From NCBI GenBank assembly GCA_025350685.1, contig JANXXK010000311.1:1-50071 (forward strand): a stretch of DNA of 50,071 nucleotides, written 5' to 3'. This stretch comes from Alphaproteobacteria bacterium (GTDB lineage Bacteria > Pseudomonadota > Alphaproteobacteria > Caulobacterales > Caulobacteraceae). Positions 1 to 11,149 of this stretch are shown piece by piece. Every line of letters begins with the position of its first letter. The stretch's first letter is position 1. Made by a program: the position numbers and the translations under genes. A model generated the notes under the pieces. The model did not search any database, was not told where the DNA came from, and saw only the letters and a program-made list of their open reading frames with translations.

Positions 1-140
1 GTCCGCGTGCTCGCGCCGGGCGCATAATGTGCGCATAAGGCCACAGCTGCGGCGGGACCGAACGATCCGGTCGGTTTCGGTAGACGGTCGCACCCCCAGG
101 TCTATGTTGTCGATTCGAGAGGGCTGACGGAGTGCGGCGC

Positions 141-2081
141 ATGGACCGAGTGGCCTTTCGAGCCCAGACCATCGTCGCCGACGTGGTTCTGGCCGCCCTG
201 GCCTTCACGCTCGCCTTCGTCGTCGCCCCCGCCGGGGCACATGATTTCGACGCCTCCGGCGTCCCCTCCCTCAGCCTGATCCAGTTGGTGGTGCTCTATG
301 CCGCGCTGGCCGGTGGCTTCTCCATGCTGTTCCGGCGCGAGCTGTCGCCCTGGCGCTACGCCTCGATCCCCGATGCCCTGGTGCTGGCGCGCATCGCCCT
401 GCTCACTGTCGGCGTCTTCCTGTTGTGGGTCTTCGTGCTGACCCGCGCCGAGGGCCTGCCCCGATCGACCCTCTTCCTGGCGCCGACGTTCCAGATGGTC
501 GCCACCATGGGCGTGCGCATCCTCAGGCGGGCCCTGCACGAGCATGCGCTCGACAGCTTCTCCCCGCTGAAGACCGTCAACGACCGGATGACCCAGTCGC
601 CGTCGCTGCTGCTCATCGGCCCGCCGGCGCTGGCCGACAGCTACCTGCGCGATATCGCCCGCAGTCATGACCGCACCTACACCCCGGTCGGCATCGTCGG
701 GGCAGACCCTCGCGACGTCGGCCAGCAAGTGCGCGGCGTCTGCGTTATCGAAAGCCTGGAAAACCTCGACGAGGCCCTGGCCGACCTGCGCCGCTGGAAC
801 CGCTATCCGCGCGCCATCCTGTTCCTGGAGGAGCCCGGCCGCCTGAAGGGCCTCACCGCCGACCAGTTGGGCCGCCTGAAGAACGACGGCATCCGCCTGC
901 TTCGCCTGCCCTCGATCGTCGAGCTGGCCCAGCACGACGGCGTCACCCTGCTGCCGATGCGCGAGATCAACATTGAGGAGCTGCTGGCCCGCGAGCCCAT
1001 CGAGCTCGACCGCGTCAGTATCGGCAACCTGATCCGCGGTCGCCGCGTGCTGGTCACCGGCGCGGGCGGCTCCATCGGCGCCGAACTCTGCCGCCAGGTC
1101 GCCGCCTTCCACTGCGCTCATCTCACCCTGCTCGACTTTTCCGAGACCTCGCTGTTCGAGATCGAGCGCGAGATGGCCGAGACCTTCCCGCACACGTCGC
1201 GCCAGGCGGTGCTCTGCGATGTGCGCAATTCAATCCGGGTCAATCAGGCCTTCGCCGCAGAGAAGCCCGATCTGGTCTTTCACGCCGCGGCGCTGAAGCA
1301 CGTCTCGATGGTCGAGCAGCACCCCTGCGAAGGCGTGCTCACCAACGTCATCGGCACCTGGAACGTGGCTGAGGCCTCCAAGGCCTGCGGCGCCGGCCAG
1401 ATGGTGCTGATCTCCACCGACAAGGCGGTCGACCCGACCAACGTCATGGGCGCGACCAAACGCCTGGCCGAAAGCGTCATCCAGGCCCAGCAGAGCAGCG
1501 GCGCCGGGGCGCGCTTCTCCGCCGTCCGCTTCGGCAACGTCCTGGGCTCGGGCGGCTCGGTGGTGCCGATCTTCAAGTCGCAGATCGAGCGCGGCGGGCC
1601 GGTCACCGTGACCCACCCGGACATGGAGCGCTTCTTCATGACCATTCCGGAGGCGAGCCAGCTCGTCCTCCACGCCACCGCCACCTGCGCCGACGGCCAG
1701 GGCCGCGACGCACGCCTGTTCCTGCTGGAGATGGGCGAGCCGGTGCGGATCATGGACCTCGCGCGCCAGATGATCGCACTCTCCGGCCGCACGCCCGGCA
1801 AAGAGATCGAGATCGAGATCACCGGCCTGCGTCCCGGCGAGAAGCTGACCGAGGCCCTGCTTGACGAGACCGAGCGGTCCCTGCCCTGCGCCCACAAGGT
1901 GCTGGAGGTGGTCTCCAACGCCTCGATGCGCATCACCGCTGGCCACCTGGCCGAGCTCGAGACCCTGGCCGACCGCGGCGATGTCGACAGCGTTCGCCGC
2001 GCGCTGTTCGAGCTGGTCGCCGAGGTCCGCGGCCAACGCGCCGGCGGAACGCCCAACCTGCGGGTCGTCGCCGGGGGCTGA
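141..2081 (+). CDS. Nucleoside-diphosphate sugar epimerase/dehydratase, CapD/FlaA1/WbpM-like membrane protein
   Basis: ORF with N-terminal TM segments, Rossmann motif VTGAGGSIGAELCRQ, and SxxK-type motif (STDKAVDPTNVMGATKR). ATG at 141 is preceded by GGAG; the ORF track also allows GTG at 132. Confidence 0.92.
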   Translation: MDRVAFRAQTIVADVVLAALAFTLAFVVAPAGAHDFDASGVPSLSLIQLVVLYAALAGGFSMLFRRELSPWRYASIPDALVLARIALLTVGVFLLWVFVLTRAEGLPRSTLFLAPTFQMVATMGVRILRRALHEHALDSFSPLKTVNDRMTQSPSLLLIGPPALADSYLRDIARSHDRTYTPVGIVGADPRDVGQQVRGVCVIESLENLDEALADLRRWNRYPRAILFLEEPGRLKGLTADQLGRLKNDGIRLLRLPSIVELAQHDGVTLLPMREINIEELLAREPIELDRVSIGNLIRGRRVLVTGAGGSIGAELCRQVAAFHCAHLTLLDFSETSLFEIEREMAETFPHTSRQAVLCDVRNSIRVNQAFAAEKPDLVFHAAALKHVSMVEQHPCEGVLTNVIGTWNVAEASKACGAGQMVLISTDKAVDPTNVMGATKRLAESVIQAQQSSGAGARFSAVRFGNVLGSGGSVVPIFKSQIERGGPVTVTHPDMERFFMTIPEASQLVLHATATCADGQGRDARLFLLEMGEPVRIMDLARQMIALSGRTPGKEIEIEITGLRPGEKLTEALLDETERSLPCAHKVLEVVSNASMRITAGHLAELETLADRGDVDSVRRALFELVAEVRGQRAGGTPNLRVVAGG

Positions 2082-2104
2082 GGCTCCACCTCTCCAATTG
2101 AGCT

Positions 2105-2206
2105 CGTCATCCCCGGGCTTGTCCCGGGGACCCATAAGGGCAGGCGCAGCAAGCGTGCCTGCGACGGCGGCGCCTATGGGTGGCCGGGACAAGCCCGGCC
2201 ATGACG
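2105..2206. repeat. Intergenic palindromic repeat (CGTCATCCCCGGGCTTGTCCCGGGGACCCATA ... TATGGGTGGCCGGGACAAGCCCGGCCATGACG)
   Basis: Long imperfect inverted repeat between two convergent genes; a further small palindrome follows at about 2229-2263 (GGTCCCGGACAGCGC..GCGCTTCCGGGATGA). Confidence 0.75.
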
Positions 2207-2276
2207 ATCAGAGAGATTGGCGTCTACAGGTCCCGGACAGCGCTGCGCGCTTCCGGGATGACAGTCGAAGTTTGAA

Positions 2277-4130
<1,854 letters not shown>

Positions 4131-4390
4131 ACTCGGACGCTCCCTGGCCCCACCTACCGCCGGGAATCACTGCCCCGATGGTCGATTTTGAACAATCTCA
4201 TAAATGCTGACAGCGCGCCTGCATACCACGGGCCAGCAATTGATCGCCGCCCATCTCCTCAACGCACAAATCATCCGTCCGGATCAACGTGGCAGACGTT
4301 CAGGCAATCAACTTGCTGCGTTCTCCGGGTTTGAAGTCGCCCGCCTTCGGTGGCACAGCCATGGCGCGGCGTTCGGAGACAAATGACGGC

Positions 4391-5404
4391 ATGGCGACTT
4401 TGGTCACCGGCTCGGCCGGGTTCATCGGCTTCCACCTGGCGCGCCGGCTGCTGGCCCGCGGCGAGGCGGTGGTGGGCCTAGACGACCTCAACAGCTACTA
4501 CGACCCCTCGCTGAAGGCCGCCCGCCTGGCCCATCTGGAACAGAGCCGCGGCTATCGCCACGCCAAACTCGACCTGGCCGATAAGGATGGCGTCGCGGCC
4601 CTGTTCGCCGAGGTCCGGCCAGAGGTCGTGGTCAACCTCGCGGCCCAGGCCGGCGTCCGTTACAGCCTGGAGAGCCCGCGCACCTACGTGGACTCCAACG
4701 TCGTCGGCTTCCTCAACATCCTGGAGGGCTGCCGCGCCGTGCAGCCGAAGAACCTGGTCTTCGCCTCGACCAGCTCGGTCTACGGCGCCAACGGCAACCT
4801 GCCGTTCAACGTCCACAATGGCGCCAACCACCCGATCACCCTCTATGCGGCGACCAAGCTGGCCAACGAGGCCATGGCCCACAGCTATTCCCACCTGTTC
4901 GGCATCCCGGCGACCGGCTTCCGCTTCTTCACCGTCTACGGCCCCTGGGGTCGGCCGGACATGGCGCTTTTCAAGTTCACCGAGGCGATCCTCGCCGGGC
5001 GGCCCATCGACGTCTACGGCGAGGGCAAGATGCAACGCGACTTTACCTATGTGGAGGACATCGTGGATGGCCTGGTCGCCGCCATCGATCAGCCGGCCCT
5101 GGTCAATGCCAACTGGGACCCCCAGCACCCCGATCCGGCCACCAGCGGCGTCGCCCCCTGGCGGGTGCTGAATCTGGGGAACAGCAATCGCGTCGAGCTG
5201 ATGCGCTACATCCAGGTGCTGGAGGAGAAGCTGGGCCGCAAGGCCGAACTCAACCTGATGCCAATGCAGCCCGGCGACGTCGCCCGCACCGAGGCCGACG
5301 TGGAGGAGACCAGGGCCGCGCTCGGCTACGCGCCCTCCACCCCCATCGAGGTCGGCGTCGGTCGCTTTGTGGACTGGTACCTTGACTATCACGGCCTCCG
5401 CTAG
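4391..5404 (+). CDS. NAD-dependent epimerase, UDP-glucuronate 4-epimerase-like
   Basis: MATLVTGSAGFIGFHLARRLL...GLDDLNSYYDPSLK, YAATKLANE (YxxxK), FRFFTVYGPWGRPDMALFKF. The ORF track begins at 4289, but the domain starts at ATG 4391. Confidence 0.92.
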   Translation: MATLVTGSAGFIGFHLARRLLARGEAVVGLDDLNSYYDPSLKAARLAHLEQSRGYRHAKLDLADKDGVAALFAEVRPEVVVNLAAQAGVRYSLESPRTYVDSNVVGFLNILEGCRAVQPKNLVFASTSSVYGANGNLPFNVHNGANHPITLYAATKLANEAMAHSYSHLFGIPATGFRFFTVYGPWGRPDMALFKFTEAILAGRPIDVYGEGKMQRDFTYVEDIVDGLVAAIDQPALVNANWDPQHPDPATSGVAPWRVLNLGNSNRVELMRYIQVLEEKLGRKAELNLMPMQPGDVARTEADVEETRAALGYAPSTPIEVGVGRFVDWYLDYHGLR

Positions 5405-5417
5405 AGGCGGTGGAGGA

Positions 5418-5891
5418 CTAGGGACTGGCTGGTGGATCGTGCGGCGAGCGCTTGAAAACCAACATGCGTGTGCCGGCGTAGTTGAAGACCAGCCCGCCAA
5501 GTGACCCGACGATCACGCCCAGATACGGCAACAGCGATACTTCCGCCGGCGAAAGCACGATGGCTTGCGGCGCCAGCCGCACAAGCGCCGAATAGATGGC
5601 AAAGTTGACGGATCCGCCTATGGCCGCGACGCCAAGAAAGCTTGCATACTCGACCAACAGGCTGTGACTGCGAACGCCCCTGAAGGTGATGTGGCGGTTG
5701 CAAAACCAAGTGAAGGTCGCTGCTGCCAAAAACGATCCGACCCGGCCCAGGTAGGGATTGGACGTGAGAAAATGCAGAACCAGCCACAGCACCCCCATGT
5801 CCACAAACGTGGCCAGCCCGCCGATGGTGGCAAACAATAGGAACAGCCGATACCGCCCCACTAGCTCGACAACGATGGCGCGGATAGTCAC
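5418..5891 (-). CDS. GtrA family membrane protein
   Basis: 157 aa, four hydrophobic segments, GtrA-like pattern (GGLATFVDMGVLWLV...WFCNRHITF...FNYAGTRMLVF). Confidence 0.82.
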   Translation of the reverse strand: MTIRAIVVELVGRYRLFLLFATIGGLATFVDMGVLWLVLHFLTSNPYLGRVGSFLAAATFTWFCNRHITFRGVRSHSLLVEYASFLGVAAIGGSVNFAIYSALVRLAPQAIVLSPAEVSLLPYLGVIVGSLGGLVFNYAGTRMLVFKRSPHDPPASP

Positions 5892-5894
5892 GGT

Positions 5895-6881
5895 CTAGGG
5901 CACAAAGCCTGGCAGTTCCGGAACACGATATTCCAGATATTTCATGCGCTTGGCTTCTCGTCGACCATGGGTGACCGTGTCGAGGATCAACCCGCAGGCG
6001 CCGGACAGCACGGAAAGGATCACCAATCCGGTTGCCAGGATCGCAGTCGGGAACCGGGGCACCAACCCGGTCTGATAGTAGGTGGCGACGATCGGGATCG
6101 CCAATCCGATAGCGGCCAGCAACAAGATCGCCGCGAAGCCACCGAAGAACGCCACCGGACGCTCTTCCTTGATCAGCAGACCGATGAGGCCAAGGATCCG
6201 AAAGCCGTCCCGGAAGGTCGACAACTTCGACACTGAGCCTGGCCCACGATCGGAGTAGGCGGTCTCGATCTCACCGATCGGCATGCGCATGTCGAGCGCG
6301 TGGACGGTAAGTTCGGTTTCGATCTCGAAGCCGGTGGTCAGCAGGGGAAAGCTCTTCACAAACCTTCGCGAAAATACCCGATAGCCGGACAGCATGTCGT
6401 TGGTCATGCGCCCAAACACCAAGGTGACCATGCTGGTCAGCAGCACATTGCCGAACCGGTGACCGCGCCTGTAGTGCTCCCATGCGGCTTTCCGCGCACC
6501 TGTCACCATGTCCAACTGGTTTGTGACCAGTTCGACGACCAAGCCTCGCGCTGCGGACGCGTCGTAGGTATCGTCACCATCCACCATGACGTAAACTTCG
6601 GCGTCGATGTCGGCGAACATCCGGCGGACGACATTTCCCTTCCCTTGCCGAGGTTCTCGCCGAACGATCGCCCCAGCGCGCACGGCACATTCAACGGTGC
6701 TATCAGTCGAGTTGTTGTCGTAGACGAATACCGTTGCCTCGGGGAGAGAAGCTTTGAATTCCTTAATAACCTTTTCAATAGATAATTCTTCGTTGTAGCA
6801 AGGAATCAGAACAGCGATGGAAATCGAGGGGTTTGATTTGAACGATTTACTCGATTCCGTACGGGGCTTGACCTTGTACAT
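5895..6881 (-). CDS. Glycosyltransferase family 2 (dolichol-phosphate mannosyltransferase-like)
   Basis: AVLIPCYNEELSIEKVI, VYDNNSTDSTVE, MVDGDDTYDASAARGLV, C-terminal TM helices. ATG 6881 preceded by GAGG; a TTG extends it to 6899. Confidence 0.88.
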   Translation of the reverse strand: MYKVKPRTESSKSFKSNPSISIAVLIPCYNEELSIEKVIKEFKASLPEATVFVYDNNSTDSTVECAVRAGAIVRREPRQGKGNVVRRMFADIDAEVYVMVDGDDTYDASAARGLVVELVTNQLDMVTGARKAAWEHYRRGHRFGNVLLTSMVTLVFGRMTNDMLSGYRVFSRRFVKSFPLLTTGFEIETELTVHALDMRMPIGEIETAYSDRGPGSVSKLSTFRDGFRILGLIGLLIKEERPVAFFGGFAAILLLAAIGLAIPIVATYYQTGLVPRFPTAILATGLVILSVLSGACGLILDTVTHGRREAKRMKYLEYRVPELPGFVP

Positions 6882-6946
6882 ATCGTCCTCGCTATGCAAT
6901 GTATGCTCCGATGTCCCAACGCATATAGCTCCAAGCTCAACCGACT

Positions 6947-8488
6947 ATGTATAAGCCTGACCCGCCCGCTTCGGACGTCATTTCCGCAAACGAGCCCCCG
7001 GCCAGCCTCGCCACCATTCTGCGAACGATCGGGGCGCTTTTTCTGGCTGGCGCCCTGCTGGCCACGCCGGCCGTACTGAACCGGTTCCCGTTTATTTTCT
7101 ATGACACCAGCAGCTATATCTCGCGCGCCACCTTCGTAACCCATCCGGCCCTACGGGCCGCCCACCGACCCGTCACAGCGACAGTCGGCGCCGCACCTGC
7201 CGCCTCATCCCCCAAAGAGCAGTCCTATCATGCGATTTCGAGCAACCCGTTCTTCCTTCGACCGATCACCTACAGTATCTTGCTGGTTCCATTCTCCGTT
7301 GCGTCGCTATTTTACTTTCTTCCGTTCGCGCAGGGCTTTTTCTGCGCCTACGTCATTCGCCGGTTGCTGCGGACGGTTGGTGTGGATGGGTGGAAGCCCT
7401 TCGCCGGAACGATCCTCGGGCTGACGGCGCTCTCCAGCCTGCCGTTGCACGTCAGCTACGCCATGCCCGATCTTTTCACGGGCATTCTGGTCGTGATGAG
7501 CTTTGTGGCGGTGCTTTCCTGGCCAACACGAAGCGTGGCCGGCCGATGCTGGGACATGCTGCTGATGGCGGTTCTCATCGCAGTCCACCTCAGCCACCTG
7601 CCGATCATGTTGGCTTTGATCCTCCTCTACGGGGCCAGCGCGGTCTTCCTTCGCTCCAAACTACGGCTCGCATCGGTCATGCTGAGCGGTGTGGTCCCGC
7701 TGCTCGTGGCCGTTATCGCACTGATCGGGTCCAACTATGCGGTGGCGCGCAACCCGGTGATTTCGGAGAGCTCGCCGCTGTTTCTGCTGGCCCGGTTGAT
7801 CGGAGATGGCCCCGCGGTGGCCTATCTGACGGAACACTGCGCACGGGAGCCGTATCTGCTCTGCCGCCATCTCAGCCAGATCAACGCCCATCCCGCCAAT
7901 GAGCCGGCATCGGACTATTTCCTGTGGAACCCCAACGGCGCCGTCAATCAGATCGCCGACCCGCGTCTGGTCGCCGAAGCCTCGAGGATCGACCGCGCCA
8001 CCATCACAGAGTTCCCGCTCGAGGTTGTGACGAACGCGGTGCGCAACGGCTTCCGGCAACTGGTTCATTTTCAGGTGGATGCCGACGTCAACAGCGCTGC
8101 TGCGCCGTTCGTGGTCGATGCGATCGCCAACATCGGCCCCGATATTGCCCAACAGTATTTGAATTCGCCACAGGCTCGCGGTCGATACCCGTTGGTCCTG
8201 ACTCGCGGGCTGGTGGATGTGGGTGTGGCGCTGGCGTTGCTTGTCGTTGCCTTCGTCGCCGTCCGATTCCGCACCAACATCCCAGCGCAGATTTGGGGCT
8301 TCGTCGCGGTAGCCTTCACCGGTATTGCGGCCAACGCCTTGGCGACCGGCGGCCTTTCGGAAGTCCATGACCGCTATGGGAACAGGGTGATCTGGCTCGC
8401 CCCCTTCACGGCCCTGGTGCTGCTATGCGTGCTGGCCCAGAACCGGGGCGGCGCGACCCAACGCGTCGAGCCGACCCCGCTGTCGTAA
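6947..8488 (+). CDS. Polytopic membrane protein of unknown function
   Basis: 513 aa, many hydrophobic segments, divergent from the adjacent GT2/GtrA pair. Confidence 0.75.
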   Translation: MYKPDPPASDVISANEPPASLATILRTIGALFLAGALLATPAVLNRFPFIFYDTSSYISRATFVTHPALRAAHRPVTATVGAAPAASSPKEQSYHAISSNPFFLRPITYSILLVPFSVASLFYFLPFAQGFFCAYVIRRLLRTVGVDGWKPFAGTILGLTALSSLPLHVSYAMPDLFTGILVVMSFVAVLSWPTRSVAGRCWDMLLMAVLIAVHLSHLPIMLALILLYGASAVFLRSKLRLASVMLSGVVPLLVAVIALIGSNYAVARNPVISESSPLFLLARLIGDGPAVAYLTEHCAREPYLLCRHLSQINAHPANEPASDYFLWNPNGAVNQIADPRLVAEASRIDRATITEFPLEVVTNAVRNGFRQLVHFQVDADVNSAAAPFVVDAIANIGPDIAQQYLNSPQARGRYPLVLTRGLVDVGVALALLVVAFVAVRFRTNIPAQIWGFVAVAFTGIAANALATGGLSEVHDRYGNRVIWLAPFTALVLLCVLAQNRGGATQRVEPTPLS

Positions 8489-8512
8489 CCCTGACGCGAC
8501 GCGGCGCAGGGG

Positions 8513-9802
8513 TCAGAGACGGAGATCCGACGCCGCCTTCGGCAGCAGGCTCTTGACGTCGAACAGCACCGCCTTGGGCCCGCCGAGCGCGCGGATCGCG
8601 TCTGCGCCCAGGTCGACGAACTGCTGGTGGGCGACGGCCAGCACGATGGCGTCATAGGCCCCCCTGGCCGGTTCGCCGACCAGGTCGAAGCCGTATTCGG
8701 CGCGGGCCTCGGCGGCGTCGATCCAGGGATCCCAGACATCGACGGCTGCGCCCCCGGCCTGCAGCGGGCCGATGATGTCGATCACCCTCGTATTGCGCAG
8801 GTCCGGGCAGTTCTCCTTGAACGCCAGGCCCATGACCAGCACCCGGGCGCCCTTGGCCGGCCGGCCGCGCCGGCCCATCTCGGCGACCAGCTCGCGGGCC
8901 ACATGGCCGCCCATGCCGTCGTTGATCCTTCGCCCGGCTAAGATCACTTCCGGGTGGTAGCCCAGCGCCTCGGCCTTGTGGGTCAGGTAGTAGGGGTCGA
9001 CCCCGATGCAGTGGCCGCCGACCAGCCCAGGCCGGAAGTTCAGGAAGTTCCACTTGGTGCCGGCAGCCGCCAACACCTCTGATGTATCTATCCCAAGCCT
9101 CTGGCAAATCAGGGAAAACTCATTGATCAAGGCGATGTTCAGGTCGCGCTGGGTGTTCTCGATTACCTTCGCCGCCTCGGCCACGCGGATCGAGCTGGCC
9201 CGGTGCGTCCCGGCCGTCACCACCGAGGCGTAGAGTGCGTCCACGAAGTCCGCGGCCGACGGCGTCGAGCCAGCAGTCACCTTGACGATGTTCGCCAGCC
9301 GGTGGGTCGGGTCGCCCGGATTGGCGCGCTCGGGACTGTAGCCGGCGAAGAAGTCGCGGTTGAATTCCAGGCCCGAGACCTGCTCCACGATGGGCACGCA
9401 GTCTTCCTCCGTGCAGCCGGGATAGACGGTGGACTCGTAGACCACCACGCCGCCCTTGCCGATGGCCTGGCCGACCGAGCGGCTGGCCGCCATCAGGGCG
9501 CCGAGGTCCGGCCGCTTGTGGGCGTCGATGGGGGTCGGCACGGTGACGATGAAGACGTTGCAGCTCTTCAGGTCGGCGATGTCGTTGCTGAAGCTCAGCG
9601 TCTTCGCCGCGCTCAGGGCCTCGCCGGAAACCTCCAGCGTCGAGTCCTCGCCGGCGCGCAGTTCCGCCAGCCGCGCCGGCTTCACGTCGAAGCCCACGAC
9701 CTCGTGCTCGGCGGCGAACGCCACGGCAAGCGGCAGGCCTACATAGCCAAGGCCGAGCACAGCGATCTTGGCCGGCGCGTTCGCGAAGGGGTTGGTCACC
9801 AT
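8513..9802 (-). CDS. Nucleotide sugar dehydrogenase (UDP-N-acetyl-hexosamine/UDP-sugar dehydrogenase, TviB/WbpA-like)
   Basis: KIAVLGLGYVGLPLAVAFA, GYSPERANPGD, GGHCIGVDPYYLTHKAEALGY, GLAFKENCPDLRNT. Start taken at MVTNPFANAP (9802). Confidence 0.93.
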   Translation of the reverse strand: MVTNPFANAPAKIAVLGLGYVGLPLAVAFAAEHEVVGFDVKPARLAELRAGEDSTLEVSGEALSAAKTLSFSNDIADLKSCNVFIVTVPTPIDAHKRPDLGALMAASRSVGQAIGKGGVVVYESTVYPGCTEEDCVPIVEQVSGLEFNRDFFAGYSPERANPGDPTHRLANIVKVTAGSTPSAADFVDALYASVVTAGTHRASSIRVAEAAKVIENTQRDLNIALINEFSLICQRLGIDTSEVLAAAGTKWNFLNFRPGLVGGHCIGVDPYYLTHKAEALGYHPEVILAGRRINDGMGGHVARELVAEMGRRGRPAKGARVLVMGLAFKENCPDLRNTRVIDIIGPLQAGGAAVDVWDPWIDAAEARAEYGFDLVGEPARGAYDAIVLAVAHQQFVDLGADAIRALGGPKAVLFDVKSLLPKAASDLRL

Positions 9803-9917
9803 GACGTCACAGTGCTCCGACGCAAACGCCGCCTCCAGCAGGAGACTTGGGCGCTTGGGGGTTGATCTAGATCGCGGGTCTTTACGCGTCCTTGCTCGGG
9901 CACGACAGATCTGCGCC

Positions 9918-10796
9918 TCACGACGACGGGTCCCGCAGCACCCGCAGGGTGTCGGCCATGCGCCAGAGACGGATCGCATAGAGCACCCGAAGCGCGCCCA
10001 GCCGCTGTCCCAGCGTATGCAGACCCGGGTGGGTGAACACCCGCGGCGTATGGGCCACCGCCGACGCCGGCAGCAGCAGGCTGCGCAGCGCCCACTTGAG
10101 CCGCCGGCCCGGTCGCCCCGCCGACAGGCGATAGGTCTCGCTGTTCAGCCGCAGCCATTTGCGGGTGAGTTCGGCCCAGTCCCGTCTGGCCGGATGCCCC
10201 ACCGCGGCGCGCGGCGCATAGCCCAGCTTGAAGCCGTGTGACTGCGCCCGCTTGGACCACTCGTAGTCCTCGGAGACTCCGACCCGGAAGCCGCCCACCG
10301 TCTGGAACAGGCTCCGCGGGCAGAACAGATTGCCCGCGCCGGTGAACCCTTTGCGCTCGATGTAGGTCTTGAAGTCGAAGGCGAAGACCCGCTCCCAGGC
10401 CTCCACCGGTGTCATCCGGGCCTCGTCTTCCACCAGCACGTGCACGTGCCCGCCGACGAAGTCGTAGTCCTTGAGGGCGCGGACGCCCTCCTCAAGCCAA
10501 TGCGGTTCGGCCACGCAGTCGGAATCGATGAAAGCCAGGATCTCGCCCGTGGCCTTGGCGACGGCGCCGTTGCGCGCCGGCCCCGCCCCCCGCTCTTCGA
10601 CCACGACCACCTCGGCGCGGGCGCCGGCGACCGCGCGGACCCGCTCGACCCCTTCGGGCGAGACGTTGTCGCCGACGATGACCTGCACCAGGTCCGCTGG
10701 ATAGGTCTGGGCCTGCAGCGAGGCCAGGCAGACGTCGAGATGCTCGAAGTCCCGGAAATGTGGGACTATCACCGAGACCGTCTGCCGGTCGTTCAT
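9918..10796 (-). CDS. Glycosyltransferase family 2
   Basis: VSVIVPHFRDFEHLDVCLASLQAQTYP, FIDSDCVAEPHWLEEG; start MNDRQTVS at 10796. Confidence 0.88.
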   Translation of the reverse strand: MNDRQTVSVIVPHFRDFEHLDVCLASLQAQTYPADLVQVIVGDNVSPEGVERVRAVAGARAEVVVVEERGAGPARNGAVAKATGEILAFIDSDCVAEPHWLEEGVRALKDYDFVGGHVHVLVEDEARMTPVEAWERVFAFDFKTYIERKGFTGAGNLFCPRSLFQTVGGFRVGVSEDYEWSKRAQSHGFKLGYAPRAAVGHPARRDWAELTRKWLRLNSETYRLSAGRPGRRLKWALRSLLLPASAVAHTPRVFTHPGLHTLGQRLGALRVLYAIRLWRMADTLRVLRDPSS

Positions 10797-11149
10797 CTCT
10801 ACTAGCCCTCTCCAAGTATTCGCGCGCTTTTGATTGGGACCCACTGGCCCCGGCGATTTCAACGCCGATCGGTTCCACGCAACAGCGGCGTGCTTCAGAC
10901 CCGACCGCGCGGTTGCTTCACGGGTCCCTCACACTGCCACACGACGGGAACCGTGGTAGCAGGAACCACCCTGGGAAGGGTAAATTCAGCCAAGGGGCGG
11001 GCCATTGGCGCACCCCAGCGTCGACGATCCGCCCGCACCTAAGGCGATGCCTCAAAGACCTTGGCCCACGGCAGTGCGCGCCGACGGCGCACATCACTCG
11101 GCACGATCGCCTGGCACACCTAGTTATCTGCAGACAGCATGCGACACGC

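Noticed and set aside
102-1193. 363-aa minus-strand ORF opposite the CapD-like gene
   Set aside because: Asp/Gln/Gly-rich shadow ORF with no recognisable motifs.
4363-4380. TGGCACAGCCATGGC resembling a sigma-54 -24/-12 element
   Set aside because: Spacing and -12 element imperfect, and too close to the epimerase start codon (4391).
8489-8512. Possible hairpin CCCTGACGCGACGCGGCGCAGGGGT between convergent genes as a terminator
   Set aside because: Stem short and irregular with no T-tract on either strand.
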